Counted from the first letter of the stretch, positions 14,308-23,604 are shown. The stretch: 38,103 nucleotides of DNA from Streptomyces sp. rh34 (GCF_002551245.1 NZ_NTGZ01000005.1:45429-83531), one strand, 5' to 3'. Numbers and translations are program-made. The notes: generated by a model from the letters alone, not told the origin.

Positions 14308-14570
14308 GGGGTACCTCCCAACTGCGTGACCAGCAGGCGCAACCTGGCCACTTCCAGCTCCAGGGCGGCCGCCCGCTGCTCGGCCAGACCCTGATCCGTC
14401 TCCGCCTTGTCCCGCTCAGCTGTGAGCCGCGCGGTGAGGCTGTCGTATCCGGTGATGACTCCGCCCTCCCGGGCTGCTCGCGTCGCGCCTCGGGAGCCGT
14501 AGACGGCCGCTGCCGCAGCTACCGGGCTGGCCAGCAGTGCGCCGAGCGCGGTGAGCATGGCAGCGTCCAC
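14304..14570 (-). CDS. Small membrane/coiled-coil lysis-cassette protein
   Basis: 88 residues: an Ala-rich N-terminal hydrophobic segment (about 3-23), then an Arg-rich turn and a long heptad-like helix (SLTARLTAERDKAETDQGLA onwards). The order of membrane helix plus coiled coil resembles spanin-like or accessory holin proteins. The GTG at 14570 follows CGGAGGACG. Located after the holin and before the collagen-like gene, it probably helps lysis or anchors its neighbour, but neither is shown. Confidence 0.65.
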   Translation of the reverse strand: MDAAMLTALGALLASPVAAAAAVYGSRGATRAAREGGVITGYDSLTARLTAERDKAETDQGLAEQRAAALELEVARLRLLVTQLGGTP

Positions 14571-14600
14571 ACGTCCTCCGGTTGCGCTTAGGTGTGCAGC

Positions 14601-14960
14601 TCAGACGCTGGTCGGTCGGGCCGGGGCCAGCGGCGGGGTGATGGGGGTGACCTGGCCGCGGGTGATGAACATGAGGACGGCGAGGACGCACCCGTTGATG
14701 GCGGCTGTGGTGGTCGGGGCGACCTCGAAGCCGAACGCGCCGACGGCGGACGCGATCGTGGCGACGGCGGCGGTGAACGCCTGCACGGCGATCGGGCGGG
14801 TGAGGGCGGCGGCGATCGCGCCGAGGACCGCGGACGTCCCGGCGACGAGCCACCCAGCCTGGACGGCGGACAGCCCGACGTTGAAGGTAACGACCAGGCC
14901 GAGGATCGCGGCCAAACTGTTGAGCCAGAGAGCGGGCTCCCGCCCGAAGATGGGACGCAT
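14601..14960 (-). CDS. Holin
   Basis: The 119-residue protein has about four hydrophobic segments (10-27, 33-53, 59-78, 84-101) with short charged turns and a Pro-rich C-terminus. Size, multiple membrane spans and position directly after the endolysin gene (2 bases apart) point to the holin that times lysis by permeabilising the cytoplasmic membrane. No sequence motif is diagnostic, so this rests on topology and place. Confidence 0.75.
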   Translation of the reverse strand: MRPIFGREPALWLNSLAAILGLVVTFNVGLSAVQAGWLVAGTSAVLGAIAAALTRPIAVQAFTAAVATIASAVGAFGFEVAPTTTAAINGCVLAVLMFITRGQVTPITPPLAPARPTSV

Positions 14961-14962
14961 GG

Positions 14963-15826
14963 TCAGCCTTCCTTGCTGTTGATGTCGACGTCGACCTTGA
15001 TGACGGCGTCAGCGATGGCCTTCTCGACGGCGTCGACCACCGCAGTGGTGTCGACGCCCTTACCGACCAGGCCGGCCAGGGTCTGGATCGCAGCGGCCTG
15101 CGCGAGCTGTGTCGTCCGAATCAGGCGGACGTTGGTGGTCAGGCCCTCGATGTGGGAGGCCAGCGACCAGTGCTTGTTCGTGGCGTAGGTCGATGAGTCC
15201 TTCGGGGCCTTGAAGATGCCGTCAGTTGTGGCCAGGGTCTTGATGTCGTCCTTGGTCAGGGGCATGTCGGTCTCCTTGCTGGGGTCGGTGGTCTTGCCGG
15301 TGGCGCGGGCGACGATCCCTGGGAACACCACCTCGCGGAACTGCTTGATGCGAGCCTTGCCGGGGCACGCGGTGCCCGACGTCGACCACGCCGCGAACAT
15401 GGAGTGATAGCCGAACCCGGGGTCTGACGCTGTGCGGCAGATCCGCAGCGGGATCCTGTGGTGCTGGTGCGCCCACACCCCGAGCTTGATCAGCTCCTCG
15501 ACCTGGGATGCGTTCCACGGGTCCGTCGCCGTTGAGTTCGAGGCGGTCTCCACCGAGATCGCCCCGCTCCCGTCCGACCGCCGGTTCGCCCCGGCGTTCG
15601 CGTCGGCCCGCGTCTCGGTGCCGATGTACTGGGCGATGTCCCCCGCCCCGTACCCGATCCCGAAGTGCGATTCGAGGTTGGTGGAGTCGCGCCAGAACTC
15701 GTAGGTTCTGCGCGCGGTCCAGTTCGCGACGATGCTGTGGACGATGAGCTGCGTCGGCCGGATCGCCGCCTGGGCATCCGACTCGGGCTGCAACTCCATC
15801 TTCTTGGCACCGGGGTACCAGGCCAT
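14963..15826 (-). CDS. Endolysin, N-acetylmuramoyl-L-alanine amidase
   Basis: A 287-residue protein whose first ~175 residues are an Amidase_2/PGRP domain. Likely zinc ligands are H30 (LIVHSIV), H141 (GYHSM) and C154 (GTACPGK), the usual His-His-Cys set of the T7-lysozyme group. It would cut the amide bond between MurNAc and L-Ala in the stem peptide. Residues about 185-287 form a second, helical region (LTKDDIKTLATTDGIFKAP ...) of the kind seen at the C-terminus of streptomycete phage lysins, perhaps for wall binding. The ATG at 15826 has GGAGG four bases upstream; an earlier in-frame start would add an unlikely Ser/Arg-rich leader. Confidence 0.85.
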   Translation of the reverse strand: MAWYPGAKKMELQPESDAQAAIRPTQLIVHSIVANWTARRTYEFWRDSTNLESHFGIGYGAGDIAQYIGTETRADANAGANRRSDGSGAISVETASNSTATDPWNASQVEELIKLGVWAHQHHRIPLRICRTASDPGFGYHSMFAAWSTSGTACPGKARIKQFREVVFPGIVARATGKTTDPSKETDMPLTKDDIKTLATTDGIFKAPKDSSTYATNKHWSLASHIEGLTTNVRLIRTTQLAQAAAIQTLAGLVGKGVDTTAVVDAVEKAIADAVIKVDVDINSKEG

Positions 15827-15878
15827 CAGGCCTCCTGACATGGTGTGGCCCAGACCGGAACGGCCCGGGGCGGATGAG

Positions 15879-16319
15879 TTACACGGGCTCGGTGACCGTG
15901 ACCGTGAACCCGGTGTAGACCTGGAAAGCGCCAGCACCACCAGCACCGTTGATCACGCCTTCGAGCTGGAGCGCGTGAGATCCAGCAGCAGCGAACGTGC
16001 CGGACCAGAGCATGGCCACGGTGTCGCGATCCAGGGTGTCCATGGCGTGGATCGCCAGCCCGGTCTGCGCGACGGTGTCGACGACGAGGCGACCGACCAT
16101 GAGGTTGGTGGTGTGGGTCGTCGTGACCGAGCAGTCGAACACCCCGACGGCGGTCCACGTGGCGTTGGCGACGGTGCTGGGCAGGGTGAGGGAGCAGCCC
16201 GGAATGAGGGCGTAGGTGGTGCTGGCCGACAGCGCCGACGTGGCGGCCGCCGAGAACTGCCGGGGCTGCATTCGGTTGAGCTGCCCGGCGGTGACGATCT
16301 GACCGGAGAGGATCGGCAT
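15879..16319 (-). CDS. Small minor tail/baseplate protein
   Basis: 146 residues, Thr/Ala/Gly-rich and beta-prone, starting MPILSGQIVTAGQLNRMQP, a start seen in many actinophage tail-tip proteins. No enzymatic motif. It lies between the large minor tail gene and the endolysin, the usual place for tail fibre or tip components. AAGGGAG precedes the ATG. Confidence 0.65.
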   Translation of the reverse strand: MPILSGQIVTAGQLNRMQPRQFSAAATSALSASTTYALIPGCSLTLPSTVANATWTAVGVFDCSVTTTHTTNLMVGRLVVDTVAQTGLAIHAMDTLDRDTVAMLWSGTFAAAGSHALQLEGVINGAGGAGAFQVYTGFTVTVTEPV

Positions 16320-16329
16320 CAGGCTCCCT

Positions 16330-19300
16330 TCAGAGCGCGGCGCGCATCGGGTGGGTGAGGGACAGCGGCGTCCCGGCCGAGTGGCCCTTGACGATGCCGT
16401 TGGCGGACCGGGTGACGGTCATGACCTGCGGGGTGATGACCTCGAAGTTGTCGTACGTGAATGCGACGGGGACGGGCCCGGTGTAGCCGGGCTGGAGGTA
16501 GCTCCGCACCCCGACCTGCCCTGCACCAGTGATCGCGGCGGTGGTCACGGACGCGGGCCACGTCGTCGGCTCCGCGCTGCTCGTCGGCCAGGCCCGTGCC
16601 CGCAGCGTCGTCCCGGTGATCTGCGCCCGGATCCGCCACTGCTGACCAGCCGTGTACGTGCCCACGCCGACGACCTGCGCGTTGGACTGGGACCCGGCGA
16701 CACGGGGCGACAGGCACAGCAGCGCCGAGCCGTCCGGCTGCCACTGGAGACGCACGTGGTAGTACGTCTCGGCGGCGGTCTGGCGCAGGATCAGCCCTGC
16801 GGTGATGCCGTCGCCCGTCGTCAGGACCGGCACGGTGATGGACACCGCCACATCAGCATCTGCCAGCACCGCCGGGAGCACCGACGCGTAGCTGACGTTG
16901 AGCTGGGTGGCTGTGCTGGCCCCGGCACCGGTGGCCACCGACCACGCCGCCCCCGTCGCGGACCAGGCGCCGCCGACGTCCGCAGTGCCCCAGCCGCCGG
17001 CCTCGGACCGGCTGAAGGTGTCGTGGACGCCGATCGCGGTGACGGTCGCCTGCTCGCCGCCCGCGGTCACGTCGAACGGGAACTGATCAGGGAACTCGGC
17101 TGTGGTGATCCAGGCCGGGCCGGCCGTCACCGTGACCGGCCACATCGTCGCAGCGTCCGTGACCGCGACCGCCAGCTCGGTGCCATCCGTATCCGCGCGG
17201 CCCAGCACCGGGTCCTCCACCACACCCACCTGCCACGGCCCGGCGGGCGAGCAGTTCATCGTCAGCTCCCACGACAGGTTGCTGAGCGTCTCCCGGTAGC
17301 CCTCCACCATCAGGTCCACCGGGCCCGGCGGCAGATACGTAGGCAGGTCCGTGATCCGGACCAGATCCCCGACGTCCAGGGCGGCCGCTGCCTCGATCAG
17401 CTCAGGGTGCTTATGCAGCAGGATCCGCACCTGCTTGTACCGGGCCTCATCCCACGTACCCAGGTGCAGCGCCCACGCCGCGACGTCGTCCAGTTGGTAG
17501 TCGGCGGCCAGGGACAGCTCCACGGCCTCGTCGTACATGCCGACGCCAGCAGGGGGAGGGAGCACCGAGAGCGGCCCAGCTTCCTGAACCAGCCGCACAG
17601 AGCTGCCGCCCGACCGGGACCGGGTGACATCGTTTCGAATGTGGGTGTCGTCGTCGACCGGCTCGAACGGCTGGACGATCTGGGAGTACGCCAGCGTCAG
17701 CGCAGGCGCCTGGTTGTACAGCGTGGTCCGGGCCCGGTACACCAGGCCGAGCCGCTCCCGATCCTCGTACAAGATGCCGCCGTCGGAGGCCTCACACTCC
17801 AGCAGCAGATTCAGGAGGGTGTCCGGGCGCTGGGGGCCCATCGGCGGCGTGTCCGTAGCGGACCCGACCAGGGCGAGCGGCAGTCCCTCCTCGGTGGTGA
17901 GGCGCAGGGCCCGTGCCCCGGCAGTCTCGCCGGTGAACCCGTGGTCAGCCAGGGAGTACGCATCAGTCAGCTCGACGGGGAACACCGCGAGGTGGCCGAC
18001 CCGCAGACCGTCGACGGACGCCCCGACCGTCGTCTCGATCTGGGTGACGCGCCCCGCCGTGCCCGAATACGTGCTCCCGAACCCGCCAGCATCCCCGCTG
18101 ATGTTGATCCAGGACAGGCGCCAGGAGACGGTGCCGCCGGACTGCGAGACCCGGAACTGGTAGCGGTTCCAGCCTGCCAGGACGTCGTCGTCATCGACTG
18201 CCACAGTCTGGTTGACGACAAGGTCACCAGCGGCGTTGTAGCCCTCGATCGTGCCCACGCCGGTGCGCTGGAGGAGCCGCCACCGGCGCACCGTGCCCGA
18301 GGTGCGCCACGCCAGGAACTCGCCGTCCGTCGCGGGCGGTGTGCCATCCAGGGTGTAGACCATGTGGACCGACCACTGCGTTGACGCGCCGACCGGGGCA
18401 GGCACGGCACCGACCATCCGGCCGCCCGCCTCGATCGTCGGCAGAGCAGACGACCCGGCCAGCGACGCGTCCTGCCCGAAGGACACACCTGTCACCCGGA
18501 GAGGTGCGACCCCCTGAATCGGTGAGTACGCGGCTGTCGCACCCGACTGGTCCTCCATCGGCCAGTACGCCAGCGGGCTGTACGACGGGACCCGGCGGCG
18601 CAATGTGGATTCCAGCGCCTTCGCGCCCTGGGACAGGCGGCGCAGAATGCCTGCGCCCTGGAGCGCCACGTCCATGTCGGCGCCGCCCACCGTCCAACGG
18701 GGTGCCCACGTCGGGACCTCGACCACGGCCCGGGTCCGGTGCGAGGTGATTTCCGCGCCGCCCGCTGTGGACCATGTGCGGCCGGCGGCGTCGGTGAAGG
18801 CGGTCGCGCCAACGGTCTGGGCCGTGAGGTCCGGGTTCGCCACGACGGTGCCGCCGATTCCGTTCCGGATCTCCGCTGCGAAGACATTGCCTGCGGCGAG
18901 AGCGAACGCGCTTCCGCTGTCGTCACCGAGTTCCACCGGTGCGGACCCGCTGAACAGGCTCGTCGTGCCGGTCGTGATGACTGGCGCACCGAGAACAGTC
19001 CACGGACCGGCGATCGTCGGAGCGGTATAGAAGGTCACGGTGTGACCGGCCGCCCCGTTGTTCACGTCGAGGGTGGCGCGGATCGCGACGCGCTGCCCCG
19101 GGCGTGCCGGAATCGCTGTCGACGACTTCGAGGTGGTGGCCGAACCGTCCGTCGACCAGTACAGCAGGACCCTGGACCGCCACAGGGTCAGCAGCCACGA
19201 CCTTTGGTTGCCCGTGGACTGCCACTTGGCCATGACCTCCAGAGGATCCCCGGCCGCCAGCCACACGTCGTACGCGGCATCGACCCGCAGATCAAGGTCG

Positions 19301-19629
19301 CCGGTGATATCGAGGCTGCTGTGGTCCGGGGTGCTCAGCCGCCCGGCCGCGGTGTCCCCGACGCGCAGGCTGACCGGGGCGACGTTGGCCAGGTGTCGCA
19401 TCGGGGTGTTCCGGCCGAGCCTTCCGTAGTACGGGGACATCGGGTGCCGCGGGTAGTAGCGCCCGTCGGGCGACTTGAGCGTCAGGTTCACCGACGCCCG
19501 GTCCACGCGGGCGCCCTCCCCGGACCGGCCCCGCGTGTGAACGAGCTCGGCTCCGCCCTTCACGTCGTCGGTGACGTCCGTCCACACCCCGTCGACCTGG
19601 ATCTGCACGCGCGCCTCGGGCACGGTCAT
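16330..19629 (-). CDS. Large minor tail protein with lectin-like domains
   Basis: 1099 residues. The N-terminal third begins MTVPEARVQIQVDGVWTDVT, typical of actinophage minor tail proteins that follow the tape measure. Around 350-545 lies a LamG/concanavalin-like beta-sandwich (PLAYWPMEDQSG ... HLAVFPVEL), and around 865-1075 a second jelly-roll-like unit (DTFSRSEAGGWGTADVGGAW ... FTYDNFEV). Such domains bind glycans, so it is a good candidate for host-wall recognition at the tail tip. It starts 2 bases after the tape measure stop. Confidence 0.8.
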   Translation of the reverse strand: MTVPEARVQIQVDGVWTDVTDDVKGGAELVHTRGRSGEGARVDRASVNLTLKSPDGRYYPRHPMSPYYGRLGRNTPMRHLANVAPVSLRVGDTAAGRLSTPDHSSLDITGDLDLRVDAAYDVWLAAGDPLEVMAKWQSTGNQRSWLLTLWRSRVLLYWSTDGSATTSKSSTAIPARPGQRVAIRATLDVNNGAAGHTVTFYTAPTIAGPWTVLGAPVITTGTTSLFSGSAPVELGDDSGSAFALAAGNVFAAEIRNGIGGTVVANPDLTAQTVGATAFTDAAGRTWSTAGGAEITSHRTRAVVEVPTWAPRWTVGGADMDVALQGAGILRRLSQGAKALESTLRRRVPSYSPLAYWPMEDQSGATAAYSPIQGVAPLRVTGVSFGQDASLAGSSALPTIEAGGRMVGAVPAPVGASTQWSVHMVYTLDGTPPATDGEFLAWRTSGTVRRWRLLQRTGVGTIEGYNAAGDLVVNQTVAVDDDDVLAGWNRYQFRVSQSGGTVSWRLSWINISGDAGGFGSTYSGTAGRVTQIETTVGASVDGLRVGHLAVFPVELTDAYSLADHGFTGETAGARALRLTTEEGLPLALVGSATDTPPMGPQRPDTLLNLLLECEASDGGILYEDRERLGLVYRARTTLYNQAPALTLAYSQIVQPFEPVDDDTHIRNDVTRSRSGGSSVRLVQEAGPLSVLPPPAGVGMYDEAVELSLAADYQLDDVAAWALHLGTWDEARYKQVRILLHKHPELIEAAAALDVGDLVRITDLPTYLPPGPVDLMVEGYRETLSNLSWELTMNCSPAGPWQVGVVEDPVLGRADTDGTELAVAVTDAATMWPVTVTAGPAWITTAEFPDQFPFDVTAGGEQATVTAIGVHDTFSRSEAGGWGTADVGGAWSATGAAWSVATGAGASTATQLNVSYASVLPAVLADADVAVSITVPVLTTGDGITAGLILRQTAAETYYHVRLQWQPDGSALLCLSPRVAGSQSNAQVVGVGTYTAGQQWRIRAQITGTTLRARAWPTSSAEPTTWPASVTTAAITGAGQVGVRSYLQPGYTGPVPVAFTYDNFEVITPQVMTVTRSANGIVKGHSAGTPLSLTHPMRAAL

Positions 19630-19631
19630 GG

Positions 19632-22148
19632 TTATCCCCTCCCTTGGCCGAGGGCGGCCTGCACGTTGCCGCCGGACAGGGTCTGGATCTGACCGCGCAG
19701 CGGGTCGATGAGGACCTCCGCCAGGGCCCGGCCGTCCAGGGCGAGCTGCACCACGATCGGCTGCCCGCCACCCCCGGCGTGCCCGCCGGCCAACATGCGC
19801 TTCGTGTCCGGGTCCGACCGCACCCGCGACCCGGGGGCCAGATCGACCAGCTCGGGGCCCTGCTCGCCGACGAGCGTCATCCGGGACCGGGGGCCACCGG
19901 CTGCTGCGCCGATGACACCGCCGTGGGCGTAGCCGAGCTGCGTGCCGTGTGCGCCCTCGCGCCGGGCCTGCATGTGCGTGATCACGTAGGTGTGGCTGGT
20001 CTTGCCGTTGATCGCGTCGAGCTGGCGGCGGGCCGACGCGATGGACTTCTCCAGCTGGTAGATGTTGCCCCTGATCTGGGCTTTCCTGGAGTCCGGGACC
20101 GACTTGAGCTTGGCCTTCGCCGAGTTGAGCTTCTGCTGGAGATCCTCCATGTTGCCCTTGAGCCGGGCCGTCTTGTCCGGCGTCTTCAGGATCTGGGCGG
20201 CGAGCTTCCGAGCCTGGTTCTCCGTCATGCCCATCGCCTGCGCCGACTCGATCAGCTTCGCGCGGCCCCGGTCATAGATCCCGTTGACGGTCTCCCAGCT
20301 GGAGCCGTTCGTTCGGGCGGCCTCGGCAGCCTTCATCGTTGCCGACGCCAGGTTGTCCAACGCCTCGTTGTTCGCCCGGCCCTTCTCTGTGTTGTTGTCG
20401 AGGGTCTTGCCGTTCTTCGCCATCGCCTCGTCGGCCGCGTCGATCGCCGCCTCCATGCCGCGAATCCCCCCGCGGGCCTGGATGTACTGGTTCGACAGGG
20501 CGTTGATCGACTGGGCGAGCCCGTCTGCGCTGCGCTTCTGCGCGTCCAACTTGGCCTGAACCTGGAGGGACTGCTCGCCGAACACGCCCATGCTGTTCGC
20601 GATCAGCTGCTGCTCGAACGCCGCGTTGGCGAGAGCCTCGTCGTACTCGGTGAGCGCCGATTTCAGCCCGGCCGTGGAGTACCCGGCCTCGACCATCATC
20701 GCCTTGATGCGGTCCAGCCCAGCGGCGGCGAGGTCGGCTTTCCCGCCGGACACGAGCGAGGCGAGGCTCTTGTCGAGCGCCTGGATCTCCTTGGTGCCTT
20801 CCTTCAGGTTGATCGGGTTCTCGTCGAACCGCTTGAAGAACTCGTCCGCCGAAACCCCGGCCCCGGCCAGCACGCTGAGGCTGGACATGAGGCCGTCGAG
20901 GTCTTTCCCGAACACGCGGGTCATCTCGCCTGCGGCCTTGCCCGACTGGGCGAACTGGCCGAGGCTGCTGGTCATCTTGTCGATGTTCGGTGGCGCGGCC
21001 TTCCCGATGTCCGACAGCTCCATCAGCGTGATGACGAGGAGCCCCACCCCGGTCGCGGCGACCGCCAACTTCGCCCCGCGCGACAGGGCGGCGAACGCGG
21101 CCGTCAACATGCCCATGCGGGTGCCGGCCCCGACGGCCGCGACACCGGCGGCGGTGATCTGGACCCGGACCGCAGCCATCGCTGCTCCGGCCACGGCCAT
21201 GCCGGCCGCTGCCATCTTCACGGCCTTGAAGGCGAGCGCGAGCTGGAGTAGGCGGGTGAGGACTTCCGGGGGGACGGAGGCGACGAGCCCGGCGAACGCG
21301 TTGATCAAGGTGAGCATCCCGACGCCGGTCTCTGCCGAGGCGACGAGCAAGTTCGAGAGGGCCTCGACAAGGTTCATCAGCGTCTCGCCGACGAGGGGCC
21401 CGGACTCACGCGCGTACTGCATGAACTCGCTGACCCCGCCGCCGACCTTGCCGGTGTCGAGGGTGCGAGTGAACTGCACCAGCGCGCTGTTGGCCTTCGC
21501 GAGGGACACCGTGGAGAAGTCGGCGAAGCTCTTCATGAACCGCTCGAAGCCGGCGGACTGGATGCCCCCGGCTGCGATGGTGACGAACCGCTCCAGCTCG
21601 CGAGACGTGCCCTTCACCAGCGGCGTCATCTTCGGGAACAAGGCGCCCAGCGCGGCAACGCTCTTGGTGACGACCGGCATTGTGTCGTCGGCCAGCGCGT
21701 TACTCCAGTCCTCGTACCCCTCTTTCAGGACCGACAGGGCTGCGGCTGCCTCACGGGTCGCCGGGGGCATGTCCTCGATGGAGTCGAGGTAGGCCTCCTC
21801 CGTCTTCGCCGCCTCAGCCGACGCCGCGCCGTGCTTCTCCACCGCGTCGGTGTACTTCTCCTCAGCCTCCGCAGCCTCGGACATGGCCTGGATCTGCGGG
21901 ATGATCGCCGCCCCGAACGCGGCGATGCCGATCGTGGCGGCGCCCATCCCGGCGACGAGCGGCGCGGTGGACGCGGCGATCGGGAGGAGCGCCGGGGCGA
22001 GGGAGACCGCCGTGCCGACGAGGGAACCGAAGGACCGGTCCATGTCCTTCGTGCTGTTCTCCAGCCGCTGAAGCGACCGGTTCACCGCGGAGATGCCCTG
22101 AGTGGTGGCGTCGCGGACACGGACCACGATGCTCACGTCGTCGGCCAT
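19632..22148 (-). CDS. Tail tape measure protein
   Basis: 838 residues with the tape measure layout: a helical N-terminus (VVRVRDATTQGISAVNRSLQ), Ala-rich coiled-coil sections, several hydrophobic stretches in the middle (for example VSLAPALLPIAASTAPLVAG and near 320-380), and a helical C-terminal part. The family sets tail length at about 0.15 nm per residue, which would give a tail near 125 nm. GGGAGG precedes the ATG. It overlaps the end of the frameshifted chaperone gene by 16 bases, as is usual in siphoviruses. Confidence 0.9.
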   Translation of the reverse strand: MADDVSIVVRVRDATTQGISAVNRSLQRLENSTKDMDRSFGSLVGTAVSLAPALLPIAASTAPLVAGMGAATIGIAAFGAAIIPQIQAMSEAAEAEEKYTDAVEKHGAASAEAAKTEEAYLDSIEDMPPATREAAAALSVLKEGYEDWSNALADDTMPVVTKSVAALGALFPKMTPLVKGTSRELERFVTIAAGGIQSAGFERFMKSFADFSTVSLAKANSALVQFTRTLDTGKVGGGVSEFMQYARESGPLVGETLMNLVEALSNLLVASAETGVGMLTLINAFAGLVASVPPEVLTRLLQLALAFKAVKMAAAGMAVAGAAMAAVRVQITAAGVAAVGAGTRMGMLTAAFAALSRGAKLAVAATGVGLLVITLMELSDIGKAAPPNIDKMTSSLGQFAQSGKAAGEMTRVFGKDLDGLMSSLSVLAGAGVSADEFFKRFDENPINLKEGTKEIQALDKSLASLVSGGKADLAAAGLDRIKAMMVEAGYSTAGLKSALTEYDEALANAAFEQQLIANSMGVFGEQSLQVQAKLDAQKRSADGLAQSINALSNQYIQARGGIRGMEAAIDAADEAMAKNGKTLDNNTEKGRANNEALDNLASATMKAAEAARTNGSSWETVNGIYDRGRAKLIESAQAMGMTENQARKLAAQILKTPDKTARLKGNMEDLQQKLNSAKAKLKSVPDSRKAQIRGNIYQLEKSIASARRQLDAINGKTSHTYVITHMQARREGAHGTQLGYAHGGVIGAAAGGPRSRMTLVGEQGPELVDLAPGSRVRSDPDTKRMLAGGHAGGGGQPIVVQLALDGRALAEVLIDPLRGQIQTLSGGNVQAALGQGRG

Positions 22149-22698
22149 GCGTCACCACCTCCCAGGTCGTCGGTTCGTTTCGGGTTGCCGCGCTGCTCGA
22201 TGAGGAGCAGCCGGTACAGAGAGGCGTCCTCGGCGAGGAGGGCGCTGGGCAGGCAGTGGAACCTTTCGCAGAGACCGAGGACGGTCTCCGCGTGGATCAG
22301 CTCGCGAGGCTTTCCGACAGGGGTTCCATCGGCAGCGACGCCTCCAGGGACGGCTGCCCATCGGTCGAGCTCGGCTCCAAAGGGGCCGACACACCAGCGA
22401 GACCGTTCATCCAGGCCGTCGCCAGGGCAAGCATGAGGTCCTGATCCTGCTCGAACACGGCGGCCGGAGTGACTGGCACCGGCGCACCGGTCTCGTCCTC
22501 CAGGTTCCAAGAGAGGAGGGACTGACTCATCTCCCGCAGCTGTTCGAACAGGCTCGACTTGTCGACTTCGCCGATGCCCTGGAGGTTGAGGAACTCGCCC
22601 AGCGTCTTGCCGCGCAGGACCGCCTCGAACCCGGCGTACTCGTGGGGCTCCTCGAACTTGACCGTGATCTTCTTCGCCTTGTGCCGGTAGCCCGCCAT
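22133..22698 (-). CDS. Tail assembly chaperone GT, made by -1 frameshift
   Basis: Ribosomes that slip -1 at 22378-22384 continue from codon 107 of the G gene into the overlapping frame and end at 22133, giving about 188 residues. The T part contains ELIHAETVLGLCERFHCLPS and ends in DLGGGDAWPTT. In siphoviruses, G and GT proteins coat the tape measure during tail assembly. Evidence is the conserved gene order (tail tube, G/GT, tape measure), the long shared overlap with no own start site for T, and a perfect slippery heptamer in the correct phase. Confidence 0.85.
22297..22698 (-). CDS. Tail assembly chaperone G
   Basis: 133 residues starting MAGYRHKAKKITVKFEEPHE. A helical core (GKTLGEFLNLQGIGEVDKSS) is followed by a Pro/Ser-rich acidic tail. 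This is the in-frame product of the G/T pair; it is expected in excess over the frameshifted GT form and works with it to keep the tape measure soluble and fold it into the growing tail. It starts right after the tail-tube gene with an overlap of its start and the preceding stop region. Confidence 0.8.
   Translation of the reverse strand: MAGYRHKAKKITVKFEEPHEYAGFEAVLRGKTLGEFLNLQGIGEVDKSSLFEQLREMSQSLLSWNLEDETGAPVPVTPAAVFEQDQDLMLALATAWMNGLAGVSAPLEPSSTDGQPSLEASLPMEPLSESLAS
22378..22384 (-). other. Programmed -1 frameshift slippery heptamer
   Basis: On the minus strand the heptamer is C CCT TTG, which fits X XXY YYZ with X=C, Y=T, Z=G. CCT is codon 106 of the G gene, so the heptamer is in the correct zero-frame phase. 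After a -1 slip the ribosome reads CCC TTT GGA and enters the T frame, which is open from 22510 to 22133. Confidence 0.8.
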
Positions 22699-22699
22699 A

Positions 22700-23113
22700 T
22701 CAGGCCCCCGTCCAGGTCGGGACCGTACCGTCGGACAGGACGCCGGGCACCGCCCACGTCAGCTCACCCGAGTCGGACCGTGTGAGCGGGTAGTCGGTGA
22801 ACACGCACTCGTTCACCAGCGACTGGCCGGACACCGCGATCGTCACCGTCCGGGCCACCGACGTACTGGGCACCGTCTTGAAGACACTGTGCGACTTGCC
22901 GGCCGCGTCGTTGAAGACGCCGTTCATCGTGATGCTGAAGTCAGCGAGGAGCAGCAGCCGCTCCATCGCGGACTTGTCGATGCCGGTGACGTCCTGCACC
23001 GCGCGAGGCGTCGCGAACTGCAAGTTCGTGATGTCGTTGCGGATGTCCTGCGGGGTGCCCGTCGCGTCATCGACGCTGCACGTGGTCCACCCCAGACCGC
23101 TCTCCTTCGGCAT
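22700..23113 (-). CDS. Tail tube protein, chaperone-proximal copy
   Basis: 137 residues beginning MPKESGLGWTTCSVDDATG and ending in the beta-rich TWAVPGVLSDGTVPTW. The segment DVTGIDKSAMERLLLLADFS matches one in the larger tail protein at 24038-24775 ([20 protein letters not shown]), and both begin with a SGLG motif, so they are paralogues. The single-layer beta tail-tube fold is expected. Its place directly upstream of the chaperones is the usual place of the major tail protein. GGGGAG lies before the ATG; longer upstream starts would run back into the HNH gene. Confidence 0.8.
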   Translation of the reverse strand: MPKESGLGWTTCSVDDATGTPQDIRNDITNLQFATPRAVQDVTGIDKSAMERLLLLADFSITMNGVFNDAAGKSHSVFKTVPSTSVARTVTIAVSGQSLVNECVFTDYPLTRSDSGELTWAVPGVLSDGTVPTWTGA

Positions 23114-23115
23114 GA

Positions 23116-23604
23116 CTACTCCCCACCTTCTCTGTTGCTGTGCCCTACCTGAGCGGGGCGCCTGTTGTTGGCTTGTTCCTTGCGCGTTGCCCACCGGCAG
23201 TTGCCGGGCGTGTAGTCGCCGTCGTTGTCGATGCGGTCGAGAGTCAGCCCCACCGGACGCTCGCCCATGTCCGCGAGGAACAGGGCGAAGTCCTGCCACC
23301 GCTCGCACACCCGGATCCCGCGCCCGCCGTAGTGGCGGTACTGCGTTGCGCTCGGGTCGTTGCAGCGCTGTTTCATGCTCATCCAGGTGACGTGTGTCGG
23401 CGTGTTCGAGTGGCCGTGCCTGGTGTTGGCACTACCGATCGCGGCCTTCGTGCGGGCCGAGTGGCGGTAGGTGCCTGGCGTCCGGCCGGGAGGCTTGAGG
23501 ACGGTGGAGGTGTCGCCGTGCTTCTTCGCCCGCAGGTAATGCTTCTGGCACAGGCCTCTGCCGTGAGCCCGGGTGGCACAGTCGTCGACCGAGCAGTAGT
23601 TCAT
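23116..23604 (-). CDS. HNH endonuclease within the tail module
   Basis: 162 residues. An N-terminal Cys/His knuckle (CSVDDC ... GLCQKHY) is followed by a linker and an HNH nuclease domain with [36 protein letters not shown] and a closing NNRR. This is the free-standing homing-type HNH family common in phages, with a beta-beta-alpha metal site cutting one or both DNA strands. It sits between two structural tail genes and overlaps the upstream one by ATGA. It may spread itself, or serve in packaging, but in the second case it would normally be beside the terminase. Confidence 0.85.
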   Translation of the reverse strand: MNYCSVDDCATRAHGRGLCQKHYLRAKKHGDTSTVLKPPGRTPGTYRHSARTKAAIGSANTRHGHSNTPTHVTWMSMKQRCNDPSATQYRHYGGRGIRVCERWQDFALFLADMGERPVGLTLDRIDNDGDYTPGNCRWATRKEQANNRRPAQVGHSNREGGE

